Assembly: GCF_902459465.1 (NCBI RefSeq)
Contig: NC_047075.1
Span: 13,509,119 to 13,573,118 of the forward strand
Direction of reading: 5' to 3'
From: Asterias rubens
Taxonomy: Eukaryota > Echinodermata > Asteroidea > Forcipulatida > Asteriidae
Length of the DNA: 64,000 nucleotides
This document shows, one piece after another, positions 12,393-23,738 of the stretch (its first letter is position 1; each line of letters begins with the position of its first letter). A program made the translations under genes and the position numbers. A model generated the notes under the pieces. The model searched no databases. It saw only the letters and a program-made list of their open reading frames with translations, and was not told the origin of the DNA.

Positions 12393-13085
12393 AGGGTTCC
12401 AGTGGACAACCTCCTCAGTGCTCTGATAGATTGGATTTAAAGCAACAAAGACAACTTTGAAAGCGCAGTTGTATTCGCATGAAGACAGCTTGGAAAATGG
12501 TGGCGGAAATTATGGTTTGAAAGGGTTGTCTGGAGGTGACGGGCTCCCAGTGTTATGAGAAGTGGAGAAGTCTGAAGCACAGGTACAAAGCCTTCATCGT
12601 TATTTAAGAGGGGGATTGGGTCCGGGGATTCATGTGTAGTGTGAAGTTTGGAGTCCAAAGTGGCTGTAGAATCACCACTGACCTAATAACCTGCACAACT
12701 GATATGCAATTTGATTATCGTTAACCCAATTGTTTAAGGTACAAGACCATTCGTGACAACAAGGCAAAGACAGGGAGAGGGAAAAGACTGCAGTCTCATC
12801 ACCGGTCTTTTCATCAGCTGTCCAGCTGGACCGAGATTCAGGTCCTTCCTCATCCGAAGTGTCACCAGCCAAGGATCCCGCCGACGAAGACGAGGAAGTC
12901 ACCCCATCACGCAAGAAAAGCCGACAACTGCCAACCAGAAAAAAGCCCAGCAGCTTCAAGAGGAAACACTCAAGAAACTTGGCACCGTTGTGACGGAACA
13001 GAAGCGGTTTAATTGCATTCAGGAAGAGATAAACGACCTTTTAAGGGAGTTTAATTCTCTATTGAAAAACTACTTGCAGAAGTAA
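12393..13085 (+). pseudogene. Harbinger Myb/MADF-like DNA-binding partner, broken
   Basis: Harbinger elements usually carry a second gene, a Myb/SANT or MADF-like protein that binds DNA and brings the transposase to the nucleus and element ends. Here the pieces are scattered over three frames. AWKMVAEIM (about 12490-12515) lies in one frame, KTIRDNKAKTGRGKR (12741-12785) in another, and an acidic/basic linker (SSEVSPAKDPADEDEE, 12850-12900) in a third. A C-terminal coiled stretch ends NDLLREFNSLLKNYLQK at 13085. At least two frameshifts and a stop separate them. Identification rests on domain flavour and position. Confidence 0.55.
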
Positions 13086-13369
13086 AAAATAAACGTTTTT
13101 TTATTTTAATTAGTTATTAATGGATCGGTTTATAAGCCAGCCCAATTTGATGTGTTGATTGGTTTTGAGCCAATCATTATTTAAGCAATGAGACAAGTTG
13201 ACAAACAGGGTAAAGGACTTCAAAGGACTTGTCATAATATATTCTTTGTGTGATGATGAATTCGTCAGAGACAGGTCGTTGGCTGAATTGAAAGATAGAG
13301 AGACAGTGGTGGGTGAGCACGTAAGGTCCAGCGAGGGATGATTTCGGCCATTGAAAGACATAAATAGCA

Positions 13370-14870
13370 TTAGACCTGTGCCCTACAACTTGATCCCAGC
13401 AAGGCGATTTCGTTTTCTGGACGCATCAGCACAAGGTGGCCACAAGGTGGCTGAACGGCGTTGTCGTTCAGTGACGCGCTCTCTGCAACCACTGTCTCTA
13501 TCTCCTCCAAATCAGCTGCTTCGAGCTTCTCGTGGGCAAGTATGAAGTTGTATAAAATACACGCAGTTGTGATGACAAAGGGAATGTGTTCCAAGCTGAA
13601 CATATCAATGTGATGAAGCCTTCGCCACTTGCATTTCAGCAAGCCAACGGCTCTTCAATGTGTGCTCTTGTAGAGCTTAGAAGCTTGTTGAACTGTTCTT
13701 GTTCTGCTTTAAGGTTCCCATTGTCGCGGTAGGGAGTCATCAGGTCGGTAGAGAGGGGATATGCAGTATCTCCGAGCAAGTGCTTGTTGGGGGGATTGTA
13801 TGTAAGTTGAGGTGTTCTCGGAAGGGGCCGTCTGTAGACGCGGGCATCATGAACAGATCCCGGGTAGCCACAAAATTTGTCCGAAAACTGTAGCGAACTT
13901 TGGCAGACTACCTGTAGGTGGACGCTGGCATAACCTGCGGTTTATATACGAGTCTCGGAAGTTCTTACTGTTCGAGCCTCTTATAGATATGTGGGTGCCA
14001 TCAATACATCCAACAAAACTGGGCATGTCCGTCTTCTTACTAAACCCATCTGCCACTTCTTCTAAGTCGCCCGTAAGCCAAGTTATGTATTTCAAAGGCA
14101 GCGCCTGAATTGTATGAACAAAGTCCATAAAGATCCGAAATAGGGAGCTCTTGGTTGGCCATATCAAACAAGTTGCCAACGCATCTGTAGCAGTCGGGAT
14201 TTGCAAGCATCCAGAGAGAGGCATACATGCGTTCCTCCAATGAGTGTTCTACCCGATCAGTAGTTAAGCTCATCATCTCTTCACACAGAGCCTGAAGTCA
14301 AACAAATAAAAGCATAATAAATAATATAATAATTAACTTTCCATAATCTTAAATAAATATAATGACTATAGAACAAAAACAAAAATTACGTTTAAAACGG
14401 TCTCATGTATAATTTTAAAACGGTCGCTTCTTTGAATAAAAGTGTTTACATGTGTAATATTGCTACAATGCCATCATTTACTTGACACGGATTAGGGGAC
14501 CTATAATTTTGTTTGGAAGGGACCAAAATAAACAACAGGTTTATTGATAGTAACAATATTTTGAAGTTACTAATGTCATTATTATTTGACAATTCTACGT
14601 TGAATTTGAGATTAAATTGTAATTGTAATCACTCCCAAGGGTAATTTGGACCAATGCTTGTCAATGATTTAGAAACATTTATATATAGAAAACATCAATA
14701 ATTCTTACTTTGAAAGTTGATCTTTCCATTCTGAAACGCTGTTTGAACACTTTGTCCGTCCACAAAGAAATCACTTTGTTGACAAAACCATTGATCCGTA
14801 CATTGTTGCACCCTGCTACGCATTTTCTCCCGCACGACTAACAGACCAACAATCCTTGCTTTCAACTTGT
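13370..14870 (-). pseudogene. Harbinger-family (PIF) DDE transposase, broken
   Basis: This transposase would cut and reinsert the element. The first exon ends at 14709 with FKQRFRMERSTFK and a GTAAGA donor. The next begins at 14291 with ALCEEMMSLTTDRVE and joins in phase. A one-base shift near 14150 moves the frame to the DDE core: FVGCIDGTHISIRG (first Asp), HDARVYRR and LLGDTAYPLSTDLMTPYRD (second Asp region), AHIEEP (Glu region). Another shift near 13640 leads to LKCKWRRLHHIDM and an Asp/Glu-rich tail ending at 13370. The motif order is that of PIF/Harbinger nucleases. Two frameshifts make it inactive unless they are sequence errors. Confidence 0.8.
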
Positions 14871-15107
14871 GCGAGTTTCCCAATTATATCAGAACACAAA
14901 TCAGGAATATAATCCTGGTCAAGTATCATAAACTCTTAAAAAATTCTACCTACACTAAGCAAGGTAACCCCGTCTGTGGCCATCTTTTACAAATTGTAGA
15001 GAAGGTGCGTACATTTTTTGAAAAGCGCGTTCCGGTCCTGGCTGTTAGCATTGCGCACTCTCAAAAAACGTTGGCGCAAACGATCGCGTGAGCGGAACGC
15101 ACCCCTG

Positions 15108-15920
15108 AAAAGCCAGTTTAGGTCAAAACTTCGACGGCGGTGATGTCCAGTTTTTCGGTCTAGCCGATGTCTGTGCCACCAAGACTGATGATGTAGATGC
15201 GCCATCATTTTTACTAGAGGAGCCGACGGCAACCAATCTTTTCGAAGGAGTAGGGGTCAGGCTCTCGTCAACTTCATCTACATTTGTCTCCATATTTTAC
15301 GTTTTGCTTTTGAAAAGAAATCCAGCAATGATTGAGTGGCCATGTAGGGGCCGTCGACCGTCAGTTTAAAAGACCGCGTGCCAAGCACAACAAACAAACA
15401 CCTGCAACTATAATCATGCACTTACCTGAACTCACGACACAAAACTATTATATGTACCGTTTATGTATGATGCCACACGTGGAAAGTTGGTGTAGAAAGT
15501 TCGGCTGTTACCTGTCCCACAAAAAAAAAACCTCACAAACTTGATATTGGCAGCGCAACTGCAGGCAGGATGCACTGCAACTGTGGTCTATGTGTAGGGT
15601 GATTTACGTAGGTTGAACTGACGGCTGTTATGTGTGCCGCTGGAAGCACATGTGCGGTGACTAATAAGGGTACAAAACGATCGTTTCATTGTGCAAATTA
15701 CTTATTTACACTAGTTTATGACCGAACAGTTGCTGCGATTTTTGTCTGGGTGGATAGTTTCGCCCGGGAGCAGGGTTTTTTGTCCAGGCGCAGATTTTTG
15801 TGTCCGGGTGCACGACGATTTTGTCCAGGCGCAGCATTTTTCAGCCGAGCGCATTTTGTATTTTGAAAATTTTGTCACGGCACAGCGCCCGGACAAAACA
15901 TTGTGTTGAAAACCCTAGAT
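15108..15920. other. No gene; short degenerate repeats
   Basis: No protein is recognised. At about 15764-15860 a GC-rich unit of roughly 20-22 bp (ttttgtccaggcgcag and variants) recurs three to four times. That keeps several frames open by chance and explains the overlapping open frames there. Confidence 0.5.
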
Positions 15921-16579
15921 GCTCAACGGCATTACATCTCGCTGGAAGCGAACTGTTGCCTACCATTTCGACTGATAGTGCAGTCCTTAAACCCATAGTA
16001 CTGGACGTCATAAGGCACCCAACGTAAATTGGCTAGCATGTAATTGCAGTTACTAGTGATATGGGGAGTGTCAACGAAGCTATGTGGAGGAGCTTTGGGG
16101 TAATCTGCAGGACGACCTGCCGTACGGTCAATAAGATTCACCACCCCTCTGACGAGAAGAAATGGCTGTATTTCCTCGCAGATGTCGCCTGATCAAGAGT
16201 GTCAAGGCAGCACTAGTTCGTGGATAAGCGTTCACAATGGCCCCTGATGTTGTAAAAGATCACAAGCTCACATGTAACTATGTGACTGTCAGCAGTGTGA
16301 AGGATCTGGCAACATTTCAGGTAGAAAAGAATTTTAAGCTGGCTCCTCATATCACAGCAGCAGTCTTGACTCCTTCGCATTTTGAGAAAATAAAACTATC
16401 CAATGCCATGAACCTCATCAGCCACTCAGTGAGCGCAGGAATACCCTACATGGTAGAACCTGAAAGGCGGAGTCACAACAACCTCACTACAGCATGGTTT
16501 CTGGATACCATGAACCACTGGTTTGATCTCGTATCCAGCAGGCACCCAGTCATGCCACTCAGCAAGCTTCATCCTGATA
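15921..16579 (+). pseudogene. P-element (THAP9-like) transposase remnant
   Basis: Pieces in order on the plus strand are ITSRWKRTVAYHF (15930-15968), VLDVIRHPT, VIAVTSDMGSVNEAMWRSFG (16040-16100), NKIHHPSDEKKWLYFLADV (16131-16187), LIKSVKAALVRG, then from 16237 APDVVKDHKLTCNYVTV and KNFKLAPHITAAVLTPSHFE, to about 16579. This matches the central RNase H-like and GTP-binding region of P-element transposases and THAP9. In-frame stops and at least one frameshift (near 16188) break it. It ends where a MITE-like terminus begins (16580). Confidence 0.75.
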
Positions 16580-16870
16580 AGGGAGCTTCTCAAAAGTTGG
16601 ATCCCTTGGAACGTCCAAATGAGAACACATCACCATCCCGTCAGGCATACTCCGTGTCCCCGCTGGATCGCGGGCATATCCCCGTTTGGACGTTCCACAG
16701 CGGCCGCTGTTCCCGCATGTTCCCAGGCAAGAAATCTTTGCAATCCCATTGGGATGGTTGCCCGGTTTTACCCATTTGGGAGCTCAGCCTGTATGCGAAC
16801 GTGTAAATTCTTACAAAATGACGTCTCGATCCCGTAAACTCAGAGCTGTGTGTAAACTGGGTTCGGCGAC
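16580..16870. mobile_element. Truncated relative of the TA-inserting MITE
   Basis: It begins gggagcttctcaaaagttgg just after a TA, closely matching the inverted end (gggagcgtctcaaaagtcgg) of the element at 20485-21356. Inside, ggaacgt/acgttcc words recur as in that element. The opposite end was not found, so the copy is probably truncated. It lies in the P-element remnant. Confidence 0.45.
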
Positions 16871-19800
16871 GAAAAGTGTTTCGATGTATCGCCCATGTGC
16901 GTAAATCGGTCAGTAGGATGGAAGGTTACAATTTGCCGGAACTATTAATATCTGATTACCCAGACTTAAAATACATAATTATCCAGACTTATGAACAAAT
17001 TTAAAACAACCTCAGTCATTGGTCACCACTTTACAGCAGTTTAAAGTGACACTACATCTACGAAGTGTGGAAATTATGAAAAATATGATTATCCTCCTAT
17101 CCTATATTGTACTATGAAATAACGTTAATAATATATTAAGGTAGTCTAGATTTGAGGAAATTGCGGGGAGCGTGAGTCAAGTAACGGAACATTATAGACT
17201 TTATTATTCTAACAAAATTGACAACATATTTAAAACTAGTCGAATTGTTTCAGACTGGTTAAAAACATTTATTTATTATTAACCTACCTTTTGTTGTTGT
17301 TTGTTTACTCCTTGACTGAGTCAACGCAACTCACACGCCTGAAAGAGTACAAAGAAGGGTGTCTTGTTAAAGTAACAGACAAAGTGTTTCATCTTCACTT
17401 CAGGCTGAATTCATCTTCATGGGTAATGATGATGAAGTCGTTATGAATTTGAGGAAGACCAAGAAGGTTTTCCTTCACAAAGCTGATCGACAAACCACAG
17501 CAATTCAACTTGAGGACTGCCATGGAGTGAAGAGAGCACTTCTCACTAGATATGTTTGACTTGAGAGAAAGCAAGAAATCGAAAAATCAAAAACAGGTGG
17601 AGAGCTTGGCAGCAAAAGCATGGCTTTGCGGAAAATGGTGATAAAATTTAAGTAAACCTGAGATTATCTAGAATTGATAAGGAGTGCTCCCTTTGTCAAA
17701 GCCCAGTCTACTCACTGTTTACATCTCTATGTGAGAGGTTTGACATAAAGCACATCATTATAAGGACATTTATTAGGATGAACTCTGATACAAAAAGTCC
17801 TGTTTTGATTGCACCCAATATTTTGAGCTTAGCCAGATGACCTTACGGTAACCGGAGCTCCAAATTCAAGCGCAAACTAACACTTGTACCTAGGTAGCAC
17901 ATCTCAACAAGTTAATTATTTTATTTGAGTAAGAGTGACCGATAGGTTTGTTTTTTAAATATTAAATACTGTTTTTCTAGATTACATACGTAAGTGGCAT
18001 AACTTGTTTGTGGAATGGAGAATATCTTACATCATCATACTCTCATCTCATGTTGCATGATGGTGTATCAAATGTATTTTTCATACTGGTAACTAATTGT
18101 TCTACTTTTGCCTTTTTATCTTAGTCTTTTGATTTGCAGGGTAGGGAAGGGGGGGGGGCAAGAACTATGTATCACACAGCTATGTCCACTTGCAGGTGAT
18201 ACTTTGCCTCTTTTTACACAAAGATAAATGTAGGAGCACTCAGCCAAAAATACATTGCCTGGTTAACATGCTTTGAAGTACAAAGAATTAGTTGATCGGG
18301 CCATTTTAAAGGTACACAAATTTAAGGAAATGTTTTTGTGGGTCAGGGGTAGTTGCGGTAATTGTAAGGTAACTAATTCATTCAGATGGATGGTTGAAAC
18401 ATGAGGTTTACCGTAAACGAGGAGTCATGTGTGATGATTTCTATTTGTTTCAACCATTAAAAGGTTGAAACATTGGAGGATTAAATGTTTGTACCTTTAT
18501 AAAATTGCAACTACGTCGGGCACAGCAAAATTAAAAATTAACAACATGTACATCACATGTACACTGGTGTACTATAATTGTACATGTAGTACCTAATTTT
18601 AGTCAGTAGGCCTATTAGAAGTTATCACACAAGCGCGAGTGGAATACGGAAAAATATAACGCTTCTTGGGATGCAGATGCGCTTGATTTTCTGTATTTCC
18701 ATGAGCATGCGTGTGATAATGCATTTATCTTCAAGCAAACTTGGCATGTGACATCGAACACACAAGACGCAGGTAGTGATATTAGCCGTGCAATATAGGT
18801 TTTTAGTACCACACCATTCTATGATTCTGATTGGAAGATTAGCGCGTACTTGAAGATAATCATAATTACAATAACACCCTCCTATCGACAGCGGGTTATG
18901 TAACGGGTTGTGTAACGTCATCGCATCTAGTCAATGAGATACATGTACTTTATAAACTTGGTCAAGCTTAGACATGTAGATTGTTCTCATTACTTTTGCA
19001 ATCATACAAGAAGACTGCATACGCCTATGTGCTGAATAAATAATATAATTTTTTTCTGAAAGACTGCAGTTAGATTAGAGCCTAGCTAAAGTAGAGATGT
19101 TAAGTTTTAAAAATACTTGCTTTTGTTATATAGTTCTACCTCCATGGTTCTTTGAGTGAGGAGAATACCCTGAAGGTCAAAGCAAACCAAACAAATCATG
19201 TTAAACTACTTCAATGTTAATCTAGTTGCAATAACATAACCCTTCTCTCTCGCCGTTGGGAGGAGTGTTACGTTATTGCAACTGTATTAATCCTGCATTT
19301 TTAGTATTGAACATATTTTAAAAATTTATCCCCAGAGGACACTACAGTATTGGCTTACTATACATTCCATATGTATGTAATTATCAATGAATATAATCTT
19401 TCACTACAAAAAGAACTCAGTTTGAGCCAAAAAAATACGGCTCCTCTGTTCACAATGGCTCAAAACTTTTCCTGGCGCAATGTGAGTAAATCGACAGTGA
19501 TGGGTGTTATTTTGGGTGTTTTTTTATTTGACAATTTTTATATATATTTGCCATTGCATTTGCGAACAGAATCGGCATTGAACAAATGTTTGGCTCCAAA
19601 CCAGGAAGAAAATCTTTCCTTCATGCTTCATCAGTACCACCATGAACAAACTGAGGCATTCCTCTTCCCCAGTTTTAGTCCTGTACATTTTTATGTAAAC
19701 AGTTATTAAGTATTCAAGAGTTAAGAATTTCAGAAATGACATGGTCCACATTTGTCACCGTATTGTTTAAACTTGTTCAGTCAGTAGCATAACAAACTTT

Positions 19801-20029
19801 TCACATGCATACAACTTTAACATACAAGATCCTGGGTGGAAGGTTAAACGATTTTATATCACTACCTGAATGGCAGAACATTTTTTTCCCTGCTGATCTG
19901 CTCAAAACTACAGAAGAATCTCTGGTTTTACTCAATACATACCATGGAATTTGTTCATGTGAGAGTAGTCGGGTCGTCGTGGGACATCGTGTCCGCGTCC
20001 TACAAGTAAGTCATGGGTCGATTTCACCC
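16871..20029. other. No recognised gene
   Basis: This stretch is AT-rich. One exon-like frame at 17411-17563 follows an AG and stays open for 51 codons (begins AEFIFMGNDDEV, ends TRYV then TGA); I do not recognise it. A 17-bp inverted repeat lies at 19224-19283. A short perfect 9-bp inverted repeat (gtttcaacc...ggttgaaac) lies near 18450-18475. The open frames at 18615-18921 and 19350-19751 match nothing. Confidence 0.5.
19224..19283. repeat. 17-bp inverted repeat (hairpin)
   Basis: agttgcaataacataac and its reverse complement (one mismatch) flank a 26-nt GC-richer loop. It could be a tiny MITE remnant or a structured RNA. No promoter or gene link is visible. Confidence 0.6.
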
Positions 20030-20272
20030 ATTCAAAATACTCCGGTGGAGTCATTCCAGTTAATTGAACCTGCAGGGTATTTCTAAGAGCAGTTGAGACC
20101 TGGCAGAGTACCAGTACGGAACTGAAAGGGGCATAGTAACGGCAATACATTTATTCATATCTACCGATTCAAAACACCCTCCGGTGCTCCGGTGGCCTCA
20201 TTTCAACAGTAGTTGAACCTGTGGGGTGATTTACGGAGCAGTTTGGACCTGGCAGAGTACCAGTCAGAACTG
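20030..20272. repeat. Diverged direct repeat, about 100 bp
   Basis: A unit starting ttcaaaayaccctccggtg and ending gcagagtaccagt...gaactga occurs at 20030-20127 and again at 20167-20272, with clear divergence. It borders the satellite array. No coding content is recognised. Confidence 0.6.
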
Positions 20273-20299
20273 AGGTAGACTGATCGAGCAGCGCTTTGG

Positions 20300-21440
20300 G
20301 TATTGCAGGAGTTTAAGAGTTAATTCAGCGTTGCTGACCGAAGACGCAGTACAGGGGTATTGCTGGAGTTAATAGTTAATTAAACATTGCTGACCGTAGG
20401 ACGCAGTACAGGGTATTGCCAGAGTTTATTACTTAAACCACCGTTGCTGACCGAAGACACAGTATGGGGTGTTGCAGGAGTATAGGGGAGCGTCTCAAAA
20501 GTCGGAACGGCTATAATATGCCCGCAGGAAGGTTCCGCCGGGAATACTCGAGCGATCTGTGGGAACTTTTTATGTTCTCAGTGAGAACAAGCGCGTATGC
20601 CCCACGGATCGGCAGCGTGTTCCCAGTCAGCAATCCTGTGGGAACAATGAAAACATGCTTTGTTCCCAGCGAACGTTCCTACAGGAACAATCACAACTGG
20701 GTTTTGTTGTTTCAATTGGTTTGTCATTTTACGCTTGTCGAGATAAAATTCATCAACAACGCTGTACAGATAAGGTTTTTGTTTTAATTAAAAACTAAGT
20801 TTAATTTATCGTCGATATATTATGGGAAAACGATTATAGCTGAGCTAGGCGTAAGTGTTCTAATCAAAATCATTTGTGGACAATCTAGGACCTCTAGCGC
20901 AGGCAAGATATTATCGTTCAAATACAAATCAACATTAGACGCAATGGAGATATACTGAATCAGCGGAGTAGAAGATTTAAATTGTTATATTAATACATAG
21001 CCTAACAGGAAAACAGTTTTGAAAATAAAAACGTAATGAAAGTACAAATTAAGATGATTTTATTTTCAGTGATTTCATTATGTGTAATTGATAGGCTTTA
21101 ATTAACTGCTCTTCCTCTCACTTATGCTGATTCGTGATTGGGTTACTATATGCTGTTTGCTTGATGGAACGATCCACAGGAACGTTCCTACATCCGAGTA
21201 TGCCCGCGTATTCCCAGTGGAACGTTCCGCTGAGCATACTGCATAGTTCCAATGGACCGCTTGCGTGTTCCCAAAGGATCGTTGTCGTATGCCCACTGGA
21301 TGGCTGTCAAATTCCCGGCGGAACGTTCCAACCATTCTGACTTTTGAGACGCTCCCTAAGAGTTAATTCAGCATTGCTGACTGAAGATGCAGTACAGGGT
21401 ATTGCTGGAGTTAAACAGTTAATTCACTGTTGCGGACCGA
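20300..21440. repeat. 56-58 bp satellite array split by a MITE
   Basis: Units start gtattgcaggagtt and include gttgctgaccgaagacgcag. They begin at 20300, 20357, 20413 and 20469. The fourth is interrupted at 20484 by an 872-bp element and resumes at 21357. A fifth begins near 21398. Confidence 0.75.
20485..21356. mobile_element. Tc1/mariner-type MITE with TA target duplication
   Basis: The termini are inverted: gggagcgtctcaaaagtcgg at the left and the reverse complement of gggagcgtctcaaaagtcag at the right. They are flanked by TA on both sides (20483-20484, 21357-21358), which fits TA-targeting mariner-like elements. The subterminal zones are rich in ggaacgttcc-like words in both orientations. 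No transposase frame is present. Confidence 0.7.
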
Positions 21441-22399
21441 TTGCCAGGTTACTAATGACGCAGTTTATAACTGATCTATTAAGATTTGTGGATGAATTAA
21501 TATAGGCAGTGCTATATGAGCAAAGTCGACTAAGAGAATAAAGAAAGTTGAGACATGTTAACAGTTGTCCAGATGAGAGTTTATTTAGTTTCCCTCAACC
21601 GTCTTGATGTTAATGATAGCGTATAACTACCTGGTTGTATATCTCAACCAAACGAATCTAGGGATTCACACAAAATTGATTGTCGTGACTTAAGCTCACC
21701 ATAGCTCCATAGAGCGCCCTCTATCATTGCATTCTATAGAGGCGAAGAGGCAGCGCATGCGACACAGGTTTGAACAGATCCAGTGCTTCATTAAAGGGGA
21801 ATGCTTCAAGTGTAGAGTGGTTGTAGCTAACTTTCATTAGCTGGTGCAGATGGTCAATTGTGAGCAAGCTTCTTTTAAGCTTGATTTGATGCGATTCTGG
21901 CATGAAAAGATGCGCTCAGCTTCAGCATTGCCAACCATAACACATATACAGGGGCTCATCAGGGAGAACATTCCTGTAACTGGATTTTAGCATTATGAGT
22001 TTTACTGCAAAATCTGAAACGTTTATTATTTAATGTTATTCAAGTATGGCCAATTTTGATTTGTTAAGTGTACCCTCTTCTATTTATAGAAGACAACTCA
22101 GAATGGATAGAGCTTGAAAACATACCATTCCAGATGCTTCTGTTTCCATGTGGGTCCTTTTTGTGGAACAGCCTCTCTGTAAGTTTTGTTGGGGTAATTT
22201 ACGTGTCTGTATCGATTTCTGGCAGATGAACAAGTCTTTGGAAACTCGCCTTTGCATTGATCAGAATCTACCAGTGGGTCAACCATGTAGCCATCTCTTG
22301 ACTCTGTTTTTCAAAGTGGTTCAGCAAAACTGGAGATGGTTGTTTGCCCATAGTCGGGGCATTTGGGTTATCTGGGTATGCGGCAGGCTCAAATATATG
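21441..22399. other. No gene recognised
   Basis: A minus-strand frame at 22098-22286 may be a degraded continuation of the Kolobok-like remnant to the right, but its sequence is not convincing. Otherwise nothing is seen. Confidence 0.4.
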
Positions 22400-23738
22400 C
22401 AAGTAAAAAATAAAAAGAGCAAGTATGTTTTTTGACAGATTTTTGGCAGCATGCCACACATCGTACGAGTGTTAGAGAACACTGTAGTCCTGTCCTGTAA
22501 ATACGTGTAAATAACTACATTAATCGGAAAGAAATACCAAGATATCAGTAGTGTCAGTCTAGCCATGATTAAAAATATTGTGAACTAAAACTGTATATAA
22601 CACTAATTATAAATTTATCACTCAACACTTATTCTCACTGTACTGTGTTTTTTATTGTTCACCAACACAGATTATACACCCAAAAAATTGATTTCATCCG
22701 ATCACATAAAAAGTTAAATATCAGCATCTCAGCAGGTAATGTTTTCATGGAAGCTTTATACTATCATTATCTTCAAACGGTGTAAGTTTAATGTGAATCT
22801 GTGGAGCTTGTGTTTTGTGTTACAAGTACCCACATCCTTCAACTGGCACATTTTACTTTAAAACAATTCTTTCTGACTTACCACAAATGACAACATCCCA
22901 TTCCTGTCTACTTTGGATAGTCTCTTCTTCTAAGCTGACCCAGAAGCTTTTGATAGTGGGTAAGAGGTAAAGACTCTGTACCTGGAAAAACTGGGTGGCA
23001 CTAGAGCATCCAAGTTTCATAAAGGAACACATCATGTGAACCTTGGCATGCTGGCTCCCCGAAAAAAAGTATAGGCGCATCCGTGGCAAGGTCCAAGTGT
23101 AACCTCCAAGTTTTGCAGTTGTGATTTTTCCTGCATTTCTGTAAGGAAGGAAGGCGAGCAAAACGTTTCAGTAAGAAATATAAAAAAATAGTACAACTGT
23201 TACTCACTCTTTAAATGTCCTCATTAGAAGTACTAAAATTCAACAACACACATTTTTAAAGAAACACCATGCCACTAGCTCCAAGCAGGTTGTTTATATA
23301 ACAAAATAAAAAAGATGTTGTTTGAAATATTCAAATAGTGATTTTGTCCAGTGTGGATTGTGGAATTTGAAAATGAATTCCAATGCTGAAATACTGTCTA
23401 ACTTTAAACTTTCAAAATAAATGTAGACCTTGTAAATCTCTCACATACCCACAAAATGGAGGCCGCAGTTCCTTGCCTTTTCAGATGGGGCCCAGCAACG
23501 CCTCCACACCCTTTGACCAAGCACTTTGGTGTAATCATACTACACAAGGCCATCAAGTAATCGTGGTAGACTATATAGCACTTATGTGACGCCATTTCTT
23601 CAGTATCTGAACGATCTATTGACCTGTCTCCTTGCTCCTGCCTCTCCCCTTCTTTGTGCTCACCATCGTCGTCCTCTATGTCGAACACTACGTCCCCGAT
23701 GGATACCTCTGGAAACTCTTTGTCGTTTACTTATGAAT
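22400..23738 (-). pseudogene. Kolobok-like transposase remnant
   Basis: Three minus-strand pieces are in the right order. First (about 23738-23420) is an acidic leader, then HKCYIVYHDYLMALC with cysteine pairs and AASILWVC before a donor. Second (about 23120-22880) is MRLYFFSGSQHAKVHMMC and QVQSLYLLPTIKSFW, ending WDVVICG at a GTAAGT donor. Third (about 22460-22425) is HSYDVWHAAKNLSKN. This matches the zinc-like motif, the S-G-x-x-x-x-K-V helix and the DVWH catalytic block of Kolobok-type transposases and their many cnidarian, fish and echinoderm relatives. The exon with the first catalytic Asp was not found, and a stop precedes the DVWH block. TTAA target duplications were not located. Confidence 0.6.

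Larger units (their letters stand above)
10398..15107. mobile_element. Harbinger (PIF) DNA transposon, decayed
   Basis: The ends are a perfect 19-bp inverted repeat, caggggtgcgttccgctca at 10398-10416 and its reverse complement at 15089-15107. Between them are a Harbinger transposase on the minus strand and a Myb/MADF-like partner on the plus strand, the two-gene content usual for the PIF/Harbinger superfamily. A clear 3-bp target duplication is not seen. Both genes have frameshifts, so the copy looks dead. Other stretches (10637-11662, 14290-14700) are AT-rich introns or spacer with nothing recognised. Confidence 0.85.

Noticed and set aside
15711..15909. Three overlapping open frames on both strands
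   Set aside because: Produced by a short GC-rich degenerate tandem repeat lacking stops.
18615..19751. Several open frames of 65-119 codons on both strands
   Set aside because: No recognised domain; hydrophobic or AT-driven composition; no exon context.
20287..21440. Considered as a CRISPR-like or regulatory repeat array
   Set aside because: Units are head-to-tail and contiguous without unique spacers; the genome is clearly eukaryotic; an inserted MITE explains the gap.
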